Shown here one piece after another: positions 17,145-25,639 of a DNA stretch of 64,000 nucleotides. Every line of letters starts with the position of its first letter. Positions within the stretch are counted from its first letter, which is position 1. The stretch comes from an uncultured Pirellulaceae bacterium (lineage in GTDB: Bacteria > Planctomycetota > Planctomycetia > Pirellulales > Pirellulaceae), in the NCBI GenBank assembly GCA_937929805.1, contig CALFUT010000006.1, forward strand, positions 113,487-177,486, in the 5' to 3' direction. The position numbers and the translations under genes were made by a program. The notes under the pieces were generated by a model. That model was not told the origin of the DNA and did not search any database. It saw only the letters and a list, made by a program, of their open reading frames with translations.

Positions 17145-17999
17145 GTGCACCCCTCTTATCTAAACGTACTACTGACCTTCGCTCGAAACTCGCTGGTGCG
17201 CGATATGTCATTTCGGATGAACTTCATCCTGCAATGCGTGTCGTCGGTCTCGTGGGCGGTAATGAATTTTGGTCTGTTCAAAATTATCTATCAGCACACG
17301 AACTCGATCGGTCGCGGGTCGGGATGGGGGGAGCATGAGTTTTTCATCTTTCTGGGCACCGTGTGGGTTGTTAACAGCTTGGTGCAGACTTTTTTTATGG
17401 CCAATGCGGAAGAATTCAGCGAGATGATTCGTACCGGGAATCTGGACTTTGCGTTACTCAAGCCGATCGATACTCAGTTTTTAATTTCGTTCCCCAGAAT
17501 CAATTGGGCTCAATTGCCCAACGGGATTCTTGGTGTCGGGTTAATCGCTTACTCGTTGGTCCAGTTGGCGAATGACCCGAACAAGAATTTGCAATGGTCT
17601 TTCGCCTACCTGCCGGTGTTTATCTTTTTTGTGCTCTGCGGAGCAACCATCATGTACAGCGTGATGATTGTGCTTTCGTCGACCAGCATCTGGTTGGGGC
17701 GGAACCAAAACCTCTACACGTTCTGGTTCTACATCACCAACTTCTATCGTTATCCGATGGAGATCTACCAACGCACAGGGATCGGCATGGCATTGTGGGG
17801 TACGTTTACGTTCGTCGTTCCCGTGCTGGTTGTTTCCAACATCCCTGCCCGGGTGTTGGCTCAGCCGCTGGGGACGCCATGGAAGACGTGGGAACTTCTG
17901 CTTGCCGGGTACACGGCATTGGCGGCGGTCTTGAGCCTGCTGGCCAGTCGCTGGGTCTTCAAACGCGCGTTGCTCAGTTACCGAAGCGCCAGCAGTTAA
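17145..17999 (+). CDS. ABC-2 type exporter permease 2
   Basis: 284 residues with about six hydrophobic segments (FILQCVSSVSWAVMNFGLF, LPVFIFFVLCGATIMYSVMIVL, WGTFTFVVPVLVVSNIPA and others). It resembles COG4587-type permeases, including ...EMIRTGNLDFALLKPID, the counterpart of the coupling segment in permease 1. The start is a GTG with no clear ribosome-binding site because the heptamer array abuts it. Predicted to pair with permease 1 and the ATPase at 13667 in one exporter. The TAA stop lies inside a 19-bp tandem duplication. Confidence 0.85.
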   Translation: MHPSYLNVLLTFARNSLVRDMSFRMNFILQCVSSVSWAVMNFGLFKIIYQHTNSIGRGSGWGEHEFFIFLGTVWVVNSLVQTFFMANAEEFSEMIRTGNLDFALLKPIDTQFLISFPRINWAQLPNGILGVGLIAYSLVQLANDPNKNLQWSFAYLPVFIFFVLCGATIMYSVMIVLSSTSIWLGRNQNLYTFWFYITNFYRYPMEIYQRTGIGMALWGTFTFVVPVLVVSNIPARVLAQPLGTPWKTWELLLAGYTALAAVLSLLASRWVFKRALLSYRSASS

Positions 18000-18028
18000 G
18001 CGAATCAACAGCAGCTAAGCGAATCAAC
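17991..18028. repeat. 19-bp tandem duplication across a stop codon
   Basis: AGCAGTTAAGCGAATCAAC is followed directly by AGCAGCTAAGCGAATCAAC, and then by the beginning of a third unit (AGCAGTTGAG). The permease stop TAA is in the first unit; the second carries another TAA. Confidence 0.9.
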
Positions 18029-18050
18029 AGCAGTTGAGCCCCCACGAATT

Positions 18051-18164
18051 GCCTGCCACCACCTTCGATCGGTGGGTACGTCAGCAGACGAGTTCACAGA
18101 TTGAGGCGGTAGCCGCGTTAAAAGGTTCCCATTATTCGGGTTATTCGGATGTCCGGTGGCAGGC
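18051..18164. other. Possible folded region closed by a 10-bp stem
   Basis: GCCTGCCACC at 18051-18060 pairs with GGTGGCAGGC at 18155-18164. Between them lie a hairpin GCGGTAGCCGC and other short self-complementary pieces. It occupies the 540-bp gap between the ABC exporter and the HTH membrane protein. It does not match a riboswitch that I recognise. It could be a structured RNA, a repeat element, or chance. Confidence 0.35.
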
Positions 18165-18329
18165 TGTGAGCGCTATGCCTCAAACGCCTATGAATTAAGG
18201 GTTTAAACGCCGAACGTAAGGATTAAGCGAGTGTTTGGCTTGATTCACGGAATTTGCCTTTTAAACTTGGCTAACGAGTTAGGTTTGGGGGCGGAATTTT
18301 ACGCTTTTTCCAAGCTGAGCCATTCGCGG

Positions 18330-18360
18330 TTGCTGGGGCTCGGCTGGGGCAAGCTATAAT
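18330..18360 (+). promoter_or_regulatory. Candidate sigma-70-type promoter
   Basis: TATAAT at 18355-18360 with TTGCTG at 18330-18335, spaced 19 bp, about 180 bp before the ATG at 18542. The spacing is longer than ideal and planctomycete promoters are poorly defined, so this is tentative. The rest of the gap, 18165-18541, shows no gene or repeat. Confidence 0.3.
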
Positions 18361-18541
18361 TGGCTTACTGAACGATCTGGATCGCCGGAATTGACTTGCG
18401 GTCGATGTGAAAGTGATCTGAGAATTCGACTCTCCTGCCTTGCCTGCACAGTTCAACCTTGCCAAGCCAACCAGTGATGGTTGCAACCAAGCAAACTTGA
18501 TTTTCAATCATCCCGACCCGGATGACGGAGCGAAACTTACG

Positions 18542-20020
18542 ATGTCAAAACTTATCCCAATGGACGAAGCTGCCGGTATTCTTGGGATGACCGAGGACCA
18601 AGTTGCGGAACTTCGATCGAACAACGAAATTTTCGGTTACCGCGATGGGGCAACTTGGAAGTTCAAGATGTCGGAACTTGAACGAGTTGCCGACGAACTG
18701 GGGCTTTCGTTAAACGTTGGCGGATCAGCGATCGACGCGGTCAAAGGAAAGATTGACGATGCCGTTAGCGAGCTTGGGCTGTCGTTCGAGGATTCAAGCG
18801 ATGACTTGATACTGGATGAACCGGACTCGGTGGAGCTTCTTGAGGACTCTTCGATTGAGCTATTTTCTAGTTCGTCAGACGATGCAGCGTCGGCTTCGGA
18901 CTCGATGTCTGTTTCGGCCAGTTCGTTGAAGCTAGATGATTTGAAATTGCTCGACGAAGACGACGATGATGATTCGCTCAAGTTGGGCGAGAGTAGCGCG
19001 ATTTTGAAAAGCGATTCGGATAAGCCTGCAGCGGCTGCGACGCCGGCAGCGCCTGTAGAAAGTAAGAAAGCGGACGACAGCATCAACCTGTCCAGTTCCA
19101 GCATTTTCGATAGTGAAGAATCGCTTAGTTTCGGCAGCAGTTTGGAACTGGGCGACGATGCAGACGCCGGTGACGACGCCACTGATTTGGCGTTGGCTGA
19201 CGAGACCATGAGCTCGGCCGATAGCGGTTCGGGAACCGGGAAAGATCTTGACGTCGCCGCGTCGGACGATCTGCTGTTAGTTGATGACGGGGATGAACTT
19301 TCACTTGAGGATAGTGTTTCGTTCGAAGACAGCGCGGACTTGGGGCTTCAACTGGCTTCCAGCGGCGATGAACTGTCATTGGATGATAGCGACTCGAGCA
19401 TTGATCTGAAGCTTGAAACAGACGCAAGCGGCATCAACCTTGCCATTAGCGAAAGTGGGATTTCACTTTCTTCCGATGAACCACTTGAGCTTGGCGGCTC
19501 AGATATCGACGCGCTCCAGCTGGATGATGACGACGATGATGTCATCATGGTCGAGGAAGAAGCGGACCAAGACGATCCAACGTTGATGCAGGAAGACGAT
19601 TTCAACCTGACACCGTTGGAAGAGGCCGCACCCGTGGCCGACAGCACGTCTCAAGTCATCGCGATGGAGGACTCGGCCGTCTTCGCTGACGAATCAGCCG
19701 CCACTATCATGGGCGGAGATGATTTCGAGGCAGAAGTCGTTGACGACGCTGGGTTCGGAGACGGTTTTGGCGATGAAGGCTTGGGCGACGACGGCTTGTA
19801 CGAGGATTCGGCACTTGCCGGTGCCGGTGCTGCTGTCGCCATGGTGCCCGAAGTTTCATATTCCAAATGGCAGCTTATCAGTCTTGGCTTAGTGTCGACG
19901 CTGCTGCTTGCAGGCAGCTTGGTCGCCTATGATTTGGCTCGCAATTTGTGGATGCCGGACAATCAGACCGTCGGACGCGGCGTTCTGAAGTTTTTCTTGG
20001 GCTTGGTCAACATGGATTGA
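18542..20020 (+). CDS. HTH-domain membrane protein with long acidic Ser-rich region
   Basis: The start is the ATG at 18542 (MSKLIPMDEAAGILGM). The N-terminal 65 residues look like an excisionase/MerR-type helix-turn-helix (MDEAAGILGMTEDQVAELRSN ... FGYRDGATWKFKMSELERVA). Residues about 75-440 are low-complexity, rich in Asp, Glu, Ser and Leu, with repeated SLEDS/DELSLDDS motifs. A single membrane helix close to the C-terminus (LISLGLVSTLLLAGSLVAY) would anchor it with the HTH in the cytoplasm. The function is unknown. Similar architecture is frequent in planctomycetes. It may tether or read DNA-like features at the membrane, but no evidence beyond the fold supports this. Confidence 0.8.
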   Translation: MSKLIPMDEAAGILGMTEDQVAELRSNNEIFGYRDGATWKFKMSELERVADELGLSLNVGGSAIDAVKGKIDDAVSELGLSFEDSSDDLILDEPDSVELLEDSSIELFSSSSDDAASASDSMSVSASSLKLDDLKLLDEDDDDDSLKLGESSAILKSDSDKPAAAATPAAPVESKKADDSINLSSSSIFDSEESLSFGSSLELGDDADAGDDATDLALADETMSSADSGSGTGKDLDVAASDDLLLVDDGDELSLEDSVSFEDSADLGLQLASSGDELSLDDSDSSIDLKLETDASGINLAISESGISLSSDEPLELGGSDIDALQLDDDDDDVIMVEEEADQDDPTLMQEDDFNLTPLEEAAPVADSTSQVIAMEDSAVFADESAATIMGGDDFEAEVVDDAGFGDGFGDEGLGDDGLYEDSALAGAGAAVAMVPEVSYSKWQLISLGLVSTLLLAGSLVAYDLARNLWMPDNQTVGRGVLKFFLGLVNMD

Positions 20021-20387
20021 TTGTCCTGCCTGCGTCTCGGCTGGAGTCAATTTTTCACTGCCTTGCTGAAGCACGCCGCTTAAAACGACACATGCTGCCG
20101 CATTCTGTGGATGCGGCTTTTTCATGCGCGAAATCGTTTCAGCGAATTTGGAACCAAGGTCGAAGTGTTCATTCGACCCGAGGGATGCGACAATTTGGCT
20201 GTCGCAACTTCGGTTTGTCCCGCGCCGTTGGTAACCAATCGAAGGAGATTTATACTAACACCTTACCGGTGCCCGCGCGATGCCGCGTTTTCGACTGAAA
20301 AAGCCGAAACTCGGACGCTCGGTGCTGTGTTTAAAGGCTGGCGAGTGTCAGCCGCTCTCATGTTCTGTGGTTTCAAGGTACGTTCTG

Positions 20388-21506
20388 TTGAATCATCCGT
20401 TTCCGATATGTATCCGTCTGCCTTCACTTGGACTTCTGCTTTCATGCGTTGCCATGTTGGGATGTGCGGACGAGGAGAAGATCGTTCGGCATGAAATTCC
20501 GAAGGACCGCAGTGGCCTAGAGCACTTGCGAGATTCCACGGGACTGGGTGGCGACACATCCGCGCAGAAGATGCCTTCCGCCACTGAGAATGGTGAGAAA
20601 GACCGGATGGTGGTGGCGTTGGCGTCGCGAGACGATGCCACATGGTTTTTCAAACTGAACGGCCCGGTCAGTCGAATTGACGAAACGGAGGATCAGTGGC
20701 GTTCATTCCTTGAAAAAATTTCATTCGACGAATCTGGTAAGCCCGTTTGGAGGCTGCCCGAAGGGTGGACGACTGCCGGTCAAAAACCGATGCGTTTCGC
20801 AACGCTGGTTATCGATGCGAACACGCCACCGGTTGAGTTAGCGGTGTCCAGTCTCGCTGCCGGTCAGGACTTGTTGCTAAATGTGAATCGTTGGCGAGGC
20901 CAATTGGGACTCGATCCGGCGGACGAAACAGACTTGGAAGATTTGCTAACATCGATTCAGGCGGGTGAACAGGAACTGAAACTGTTCGACGCGACGGGAA
21001 AAATGTCGGGTGGGATGATGCCTCCGTTTGCTCGGATGGGCAATCGTATGGGAAGCTCAGACAGTTCGGCTCGACCGAAAAAGGCAAACGGCGACATCGT
21101 GTTTACTGCTCCTGAAGGTTGGGAACGTGGAGAGCCGTCGCCCTTTTTGAAAGCTCGGTTCAGTAAAACGGATGGAGACCAAACGGCTCAGATTTCCGTT
21201 TCGTCACTTCCCGCCGCCGCCAACAAATGGCTCCCTAACGCCGCACGATGGGCAGCGCAAGTTGGATTGGATCCTGCCAACGAGGCGAAACTCATTGAGC
21301 TGACCGAAGCCGTCACGGTTGACGGCGTGGATGGAAAGCTGATTCGATTGATTCCCGAAGATGAAGAGGGCGCCAAGGCAACGATTGCTGTGATGATCCC
21401 CAAAGGCCCCAACGCTTGGTTTTTGAAACTGACGGGCGATCGTGAACTGGTCAGTCGCAGCGATCAAGTGTTTGCTGAGTTTATGAAAACGGTCAAACTT
21501 CCGTGA
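20388..21506 (+). CDS. Putative lipoprotein with a duplicated domain
   Basis: The TTG at 20388 is favoured because it gives a compact lipoprotein-type signal (LPSLGLLLSCVAMLGCADEE) with AAGG about 9 bases upstream; the ATG at 20280 would add 36 unusual residues. The mature part holds two related domains: one with VSSLAAGQDLLLNVNRWRGQ and LGLDPADETDLEDL, the other with VSSLPAAANKWLPNAARWAAQ and VGLDPANEAKLIEL. Each is followed by a segment ending in WFFKLNGPVS or WFLKLTGDRE. No known enzyme motif was recognised. It lies directly upstream of the CcsBA gene on the same strand (91 bp), hinting at a role in the envelope or in cytochrome c maturation. Confidence 0.75.
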   Translation: MNHPFPICIRLPSLGLLLSCVAMLGCADEEKIVRHEIPKDRSGLEHLRDSTGLGGDTSAQKMPSATENGEKDRMVVALASRDDATWFFKLNGPVSRIDETEDQWRSFLEKISFDESGKPVWRLPEGWTTAGQKPMRFATLVIDANTPPVELAVSSLAAGQDLLLNVNRWRGQLGLDPADETDLEDLLTSIQAGEQELKLFDATGKMSGGMMPPFARMGNRMGSSDSSARPKKANGDIVFTAPEGWERGEPSPFLKARFSKTDGDQTAQISVSSLPAAANKWLPNAARWAAQVGLDPANEAKLIELTEAVTVDGVDGKLIRLIPEDEEGAKATIAVMIPKGPNAWFLKLTGDRELVSRSDQVFAEFMKTVKLP

Positions 21507-21596
21507 CCGACCGCTAAGATTGTTTGAAAAACCCAATTACAGAAGTCTGGTTGAACTTTCACGTTTGATCGGCTCACTCTGACTCTGAGAAACGTT

Positions 21597-24500
21597 ATGG
21601 CATCTGAATCAATTCCTGCTCCCGGCGAAATGGCAGCCAAGGCGACTCGTTCGGCAGCGGCCAGTTCAATTAGCCCGAAAGATGTTGCGGTCGCGGTTTT
21701 GACGCCCCTTTCGTCGTTGAAGCTGACCGTTTTTCTACTGGTTGCGGCGACCGTGGTGACTTGGATTGCGACGCTCGATCAGACACGAGCCGACATTTGG
21801 GAGGTCAAGAACAAGCACTTTCAAAACGTGTTGGTCGAGGTGCCGTTTCAAACATTTTTTGTTCCAGGCTGGTTCCCAGAATTGCAAAACGTGAAAGGAA
21901 GTTTTTACGTTCCCAGCGGCGTGACCATTCTGGTGACGATGTTGATCAACCTGATGGCGGCTCATCTTTTGCGATTCAAGTTGCAGGCCAAAGGATTGAA
22001 GCTGGTGGTGGGAATCCTTGCGGCGATCGGTGCCGCGGTAATCACTTGGGCAATTATTTTTAACGGTCAGAATCCCGACGGTTTCCAAGCGGAACCACCG
22101 CTGTCGTGGGACTTGATGTGGAGGATGCTGCAGGTGGGCGTGCTGGGAATCGGGATCGCTGCGGCTTACGGTGCGGCCACGATGGAACGGGATCGACGCA
22201 CCGAGCGAATTGTCTTGGGTGTCGGTGCGTTCGTGATTTTGTCGGCGCTGGGCGGCTCGTTTTTGCTGACGGCAGACACCTTCATTGGCGATTCCGCCAT
22301 GCGGATTCTATGGCAATTGCTCCAAGCGTCGGTGGCTGGAACGGCGGCGTTGGCGGCCTGCATGCTGTTGTTCAAACGGAAGGCGGGCATTGTGGTCGTC
22401 CACCTTGGGTTGGCTGGATTGATGATGAATGAGATTTACGTCACGGCGACCAACGAAGAACAGCGGATGATGATTGAAGAAGGCCAAACGGTCAGCACCG
22501 CGATCGACATTCGTGAAGTTGAATTCGTGGCGATCAATCAAGAGGATCCGGAAGTCGACGAGATCATCGTTGTGCCGGGAGAGAGGTTGCGTTCGGGCGA
22601 GTGGATTGCTCATCCGGATCTCCCGTTCCAAGTCAGGTGCGAATCGTATCTGCGAAACGCTCGCTTGATTCGCGACAACGGGTCAATGAAAAACGATGCC
22701 ACGATCGGTTTGGGAAGTGAATGGGTGGCGTCGGCAACGGATGCCGGAATTGGAACGGACATCAAACAAGTCGCCGATAGCGCGGCGGCGTATGTGGCTC
22801 TCAAGCGGGAAGATGGCGAAAGTCTGGGTACCTACATGGTGGCTCAAGTGACTTACAGCAGCGGCATGGTTGACTCGATTCAGGTCGATGACGAACAGTG
22901 GCAGATCGGCTTGCGTTTCAAAACGGCTTACAAGCCCTACTCGTTGACGCTTAATGATGTGCAGGCCGAGTACTATCTGTCGACCGATACTCCTCGTTGG
23001 TTCGCATCCGAAGTCACGCTCAGCGATTCCCGGACAGGGACCAAATCGGAACAGCGAATTTGGATGAACAATCCTCTTCGTTACGCGGATGAAACGTTTT
23101 ATCAGTCCAACTACGAACGCGATCTTTCGGGCAACGAGATCACGGTCCTTCAAGTCGTTCGCAACAAAGGTTGGATGATCCCTTATGTCTGTTGCATGTT
23201 CACCGTGATTGGGCTGGTGGCTCAGTTTGGCAGTTCATTGACGGCTCATCTGGAAAAGCAGCGGAAGAAAGCCGTATCATCCCAGAAATTGGCGGTCGAT
23301 TCCGATTCGAAATCAACCGGCCGGCCCTCATGGCGTTCCGCGTGGTTAGCGATCGGTTTGACGGCCTTTTTTGGAGCATACGTGGCGGGCCAATTTTCCA
23401 AAGCGGCTCGTGGCAAAGCGGATAAGAACGGATTTCGCTTAGATCAACTCGGCCAGATCCCGGTTTCGTTCAATGGTCGAGTCCAACCGCTCGACTCGTT
23501 GGCTCGCAACACCGCGCGGCAGCTAGGAAATCGTGAAACAGTCGTGGACAAAGACGGGAAGAAGCAACCGGCGATCGCGTGGTTGGCGGACACCGTCTTC
23601 GAAAAGCCCGGTTTTGATACCTACCGAATTCTACGGATTGAAGATCCGGCCGTGCGATCGGCACTCGGCTTGGAAGAAGGGCACGATCGGTTTTTGTATT
23701 CGCTGAATGATTTGGAAGGCGCCGAGCAAAAGATTCCGGAGTTGGTCAAAGATTCATTGGAGCGTTGGCCAGACCTTGGTGAGGACATGGACAAGTGGCC
23801 AATGTTGCATCAACGGTTGTGGAGTGTTGGCGGTAGCCTGAACAAGATTATTGGAATCCGGTCCGCCTTTGGTGATCCTGCTCAAAGAGTTGGCGACAGC
23901 GCGTTGGGGCGGATGAGTTTCGGGAATCGGATCGTGAAAGCGAAAGGACTGCCGCTGGCTGTTCCAACGGGTGATGATGATAGGGCGTGGATCTCGTTCG
24001 CCGAATCGCTGAACCGGCAATGGGTCGTCGACACGGCACGCGAACGTGGCGTAGATTCGATGGACGAACTGGTGGACGACATTGCTCAGACGGATGTGCT
24101 TGAGCCAATGCGAGAGGACATGATTCGCCGGCAGATGGTTAGTCGCATGGTCTCGGACGAGGACGTGTTGAATATGCTGAAGAAGCAGTCGGGCGTCGAC
24201 GATTCGCGGGAATTAGCCGATTTGTTGATGAAAAACTGGGACGCGTTTCCGAAGGAGGCTTATGCACCTTTGGAGAAAAGCGTTGCTCCTTTGGTCGATT
24301 CGATGATCGCGCCAAGGGCTGAGCAGATGACTGCCAATGTTCGGACGCAGCTTGAGCAAATTGCGGGGCCAGACGGGGTGAAGGGGAAGGCGTCGGCTTA
24401 CCCGCCGCTGGCGGCGACGCTGGCAAGCAGTTATGTCGATGGAAAGCCGGAGCAATTCAACAAAGCTTTGGATGACTATTTGGGGGCAGTTTCGGCGACT

Positions 24501-25475
24501 CCTCCAACTGGAATGCGTCCAACGGGGATTCGCTGGGAGCACGCTTACAATGTGATCTCGCCTTTCTATCTGGCGATGGTGATTTACTTGGCCGCGTTTG
24601 TGATCGCGGGGCTGGGTTGGCTAGGGTTCATGAAGCCGTTCCAACAGGCGGCAACATGGTTGTTGCTGCTTGGTTTGGCGTTGCAAGTGACCGGCTTGGT
24701 CATGCGAGTCGTTATTTCCGGACGACCGCCGGTTACTAATTTGTACTCGTCGGTGCTGTTCGTTTCTGCGGCCTATGTGTTGTTGATGTTGATTGTTGAA
24801 CGAGTCACCAAGATCGGCATGGGCAACGCGATGGCCGGGCTGGGCGGTTGCGTTGCGTTGTTGTGGGCGTGGTCGATGTCGATTGTCGATGGTGACACGT
24901 TTGCAGTCCTAGTTGCGGTTTTGGACACGCAGTTCTGGTTGTCGACTCATGTGATCATTATTTCGCTGGGTTACTCGGCGACCTTAGCTGCCGGATTTTT
25001 GGGATTGGCTTACATTGTGGCAGCGTTGGCGGTACCCGGTTTTGACGCTGAGAAACGCAAGCTCGTTGGCAATTTGATTTACGGGATCATTTGCTTCGGT
25101 TTGCTGGCCAGCTTTTTTGGCACGGTGCTCGGCGGCCTGTGGGGCGACGATTCTTGGGGCCGATTCTGGGGTTGGGATCCGAAAGAAAACGGCGCTCTGA
25201 TGATTGTGCTGTGGAACGCGGTGCTGCTTCACGCTCGTTGGGGCGGGATGATCAAAACTCGAGGCCTAGCAGCGCTGGCGATTATCGGAAACATCGTGAC
25301 GCTATGGTCGTGGAAAGGCGTAAACGCGATGGGTGTCGGGCTGCATGCCTACGCGGCGACGGAGGACACGACGATGAAGTACATCCTGATCGCGATCGCC
25401 GGCCATCTGCTGATTCTGCTGCTGGCGATGATTCCGACTCGGTTCTGGTTCAGTCACTCCGATGGGAAAGCTTGA
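21597..25475 (+). CDS. ccsBA: Fused CcsB-CcsA cytochrome c synthetase (System II)
   Basis: 1292 residues. The N-terminal part is ResB/Ccs1-like: LSSLKLTVFLLVAATVVTWIA, further helices, then a large periplasmic region. The C-terminal part, from about residue 985, is CcsA-like with many helices and the tryptophan-rich heme-handling WWD motif (WGDDSWGRFWGWDPKENGAL, near residue 1181) plus His residues in flanking helices (STHVIIISLGYSA). The complex carries heme across the membrane and attaches it to apocytochrome c. Fused forms are known, for example in Helicobacter, but are shorter (about 930 residues); here a long extra middle region (about residues 600-970) lies on the periplasmic side. Confidence 0.92.
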   Translation: MASESIPAPGEMAAKATRSAAASSISPKDVAVAVLTPLSSLKLTVFLLVAATVVTWIATLDQTRADIWEVKNKHFQNVLVEVPFQTFFVPGWFPELQNVKGSFYVPSGVTILVTMLINLMAAHLLRFKLQAKGLKLVVGILAAIGAAVITWAIIFNGQNPDGFQAEPPLSWDLMWRMLQVGVLGIGIAAAYGAATMERDRRTERIVLGVGAFVILSALGGSFLLTADTFIGDSAMRILWQLLQASVAGTAALAACMLLFKRKAGIVVVHLGLAGLMMNEIYVTATNEEQRMMIEEGQTVSTAIDIREVEFVAINQEDPEVDEIIVVPGERLRSGEWIAHPDLPFQVRCESYLRNARLIRDNGSMKNDATIGLGSEWVASATDAGIGTDIKQVADSAAAYVALKREDGESLGTYMVAQVTYSSGMVDSIQVDDEQWQIGLRFKTAYKPYSLTLNDVQAEYYLSTDTPRWFASEVTLSDSRTGTKSEQRIWMNNPLRYADETFYQSNYERDLSGNEITVLQVVRNKGWMIPYVCCMFTVIGLVAQFGSSLTAHLEKQRKKAVSSQKLAVDSDSKSTGRPSWRSAWLAIGLTAFFGAYVAGQFSKAARGKADKNGFRLDQLGQIPVSFNGRVQPLDSLARNTARQLGNRETVVDKDGKKQPAIAWLADTVFEKPGFDTYRILRIEDPAVRSALGLEEGHDRFLYSLNDLEGAEQKIPELVKDSLERWPDLGEDMDKWPMLHQRLWSVGGSLNKIIGIRSAFGDPAQRVGDSALGRMSFGNRIVKAKGLPLAVPTGDDDRAWISFAESLNRQWVVDTARERGVDSMDELVDDIAQTDVLEPMREDMIRRQMVSRMVSDEDVLNMLKKQSGVDDSRELADLLMKNWDAFPKEAYAPLEKSVAPLVDSMIAPRAEQMTANVRTQLEQIAGPDGVKGKASAYPPLAATLASSYVDGKPEQFNKALDDYLGAVSATPPTGMRPTGIRWEHAYNVISPFYLAMVIYLAAFVIAGLGWLGFMKPFQQAATWLLLLGLALQVTGLVMRVVISGRPPVTNLYSSVLFVSAAYVLLMLIVERVTKIGMGNAMAGLGGCVALLWAWSMSIVDGDTFAVLVAVLDTQFWLSTHVIIISLGYSATLAAGFLGLAYIVAALAVPGFDAEKRKLVGNLIYGIICFGLLASFFGTVLGGLWGDDSWGRFWGWDPKENGALMIVLWNAVLLHARWGGMIKTRGLAALAIIGNIVTLWSWKGVNAMGVGLHAYAATEDTTMKYILIAIAGHLLILLLAMIPTRFWFSHSDGKA

Positions 25476-25479
25476 CACG

Positions 25480-25551
25480 AGGCTTTGTCCCAAAACCGTA
25501 GCCGGACTCGCCAGAGTTCGGTCGATTTCCTTGACTTTTGGGACAAAGCCT
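25480..25551. repeat. Palindromic element with nested palindrome
   Basis: Outer arms AGGCTTTGTCCCAAAA (25480-25495) and TTTTGGGACAAAGCCT (25536-25551) are perfect 16-bp complements. Inside is CCGGACTCGCCAGAGTTCGG, itself nearly palindromic. It begins 5 bp after the ccsBA stop, in a gap towards a converging gene. Confidence 0.85.
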
Positions 25552-25639
25552 AGTGGTTTTTCGAAGCTGAATCGACCGAACTTATCAACTAGGTTGCCCG
25601 CCAACAGTTGAGTCGACCATGTGTCACCAATCAGTTAAT

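Noticed and set aside
18637-19209. Minus-strand Ser-rich ORFs opposite the acidic gene
   Set aside because: Antisense shadow of Asp/Ser-rich codons; the plus strand has an HTH domain, a membrane helix and a proper start.
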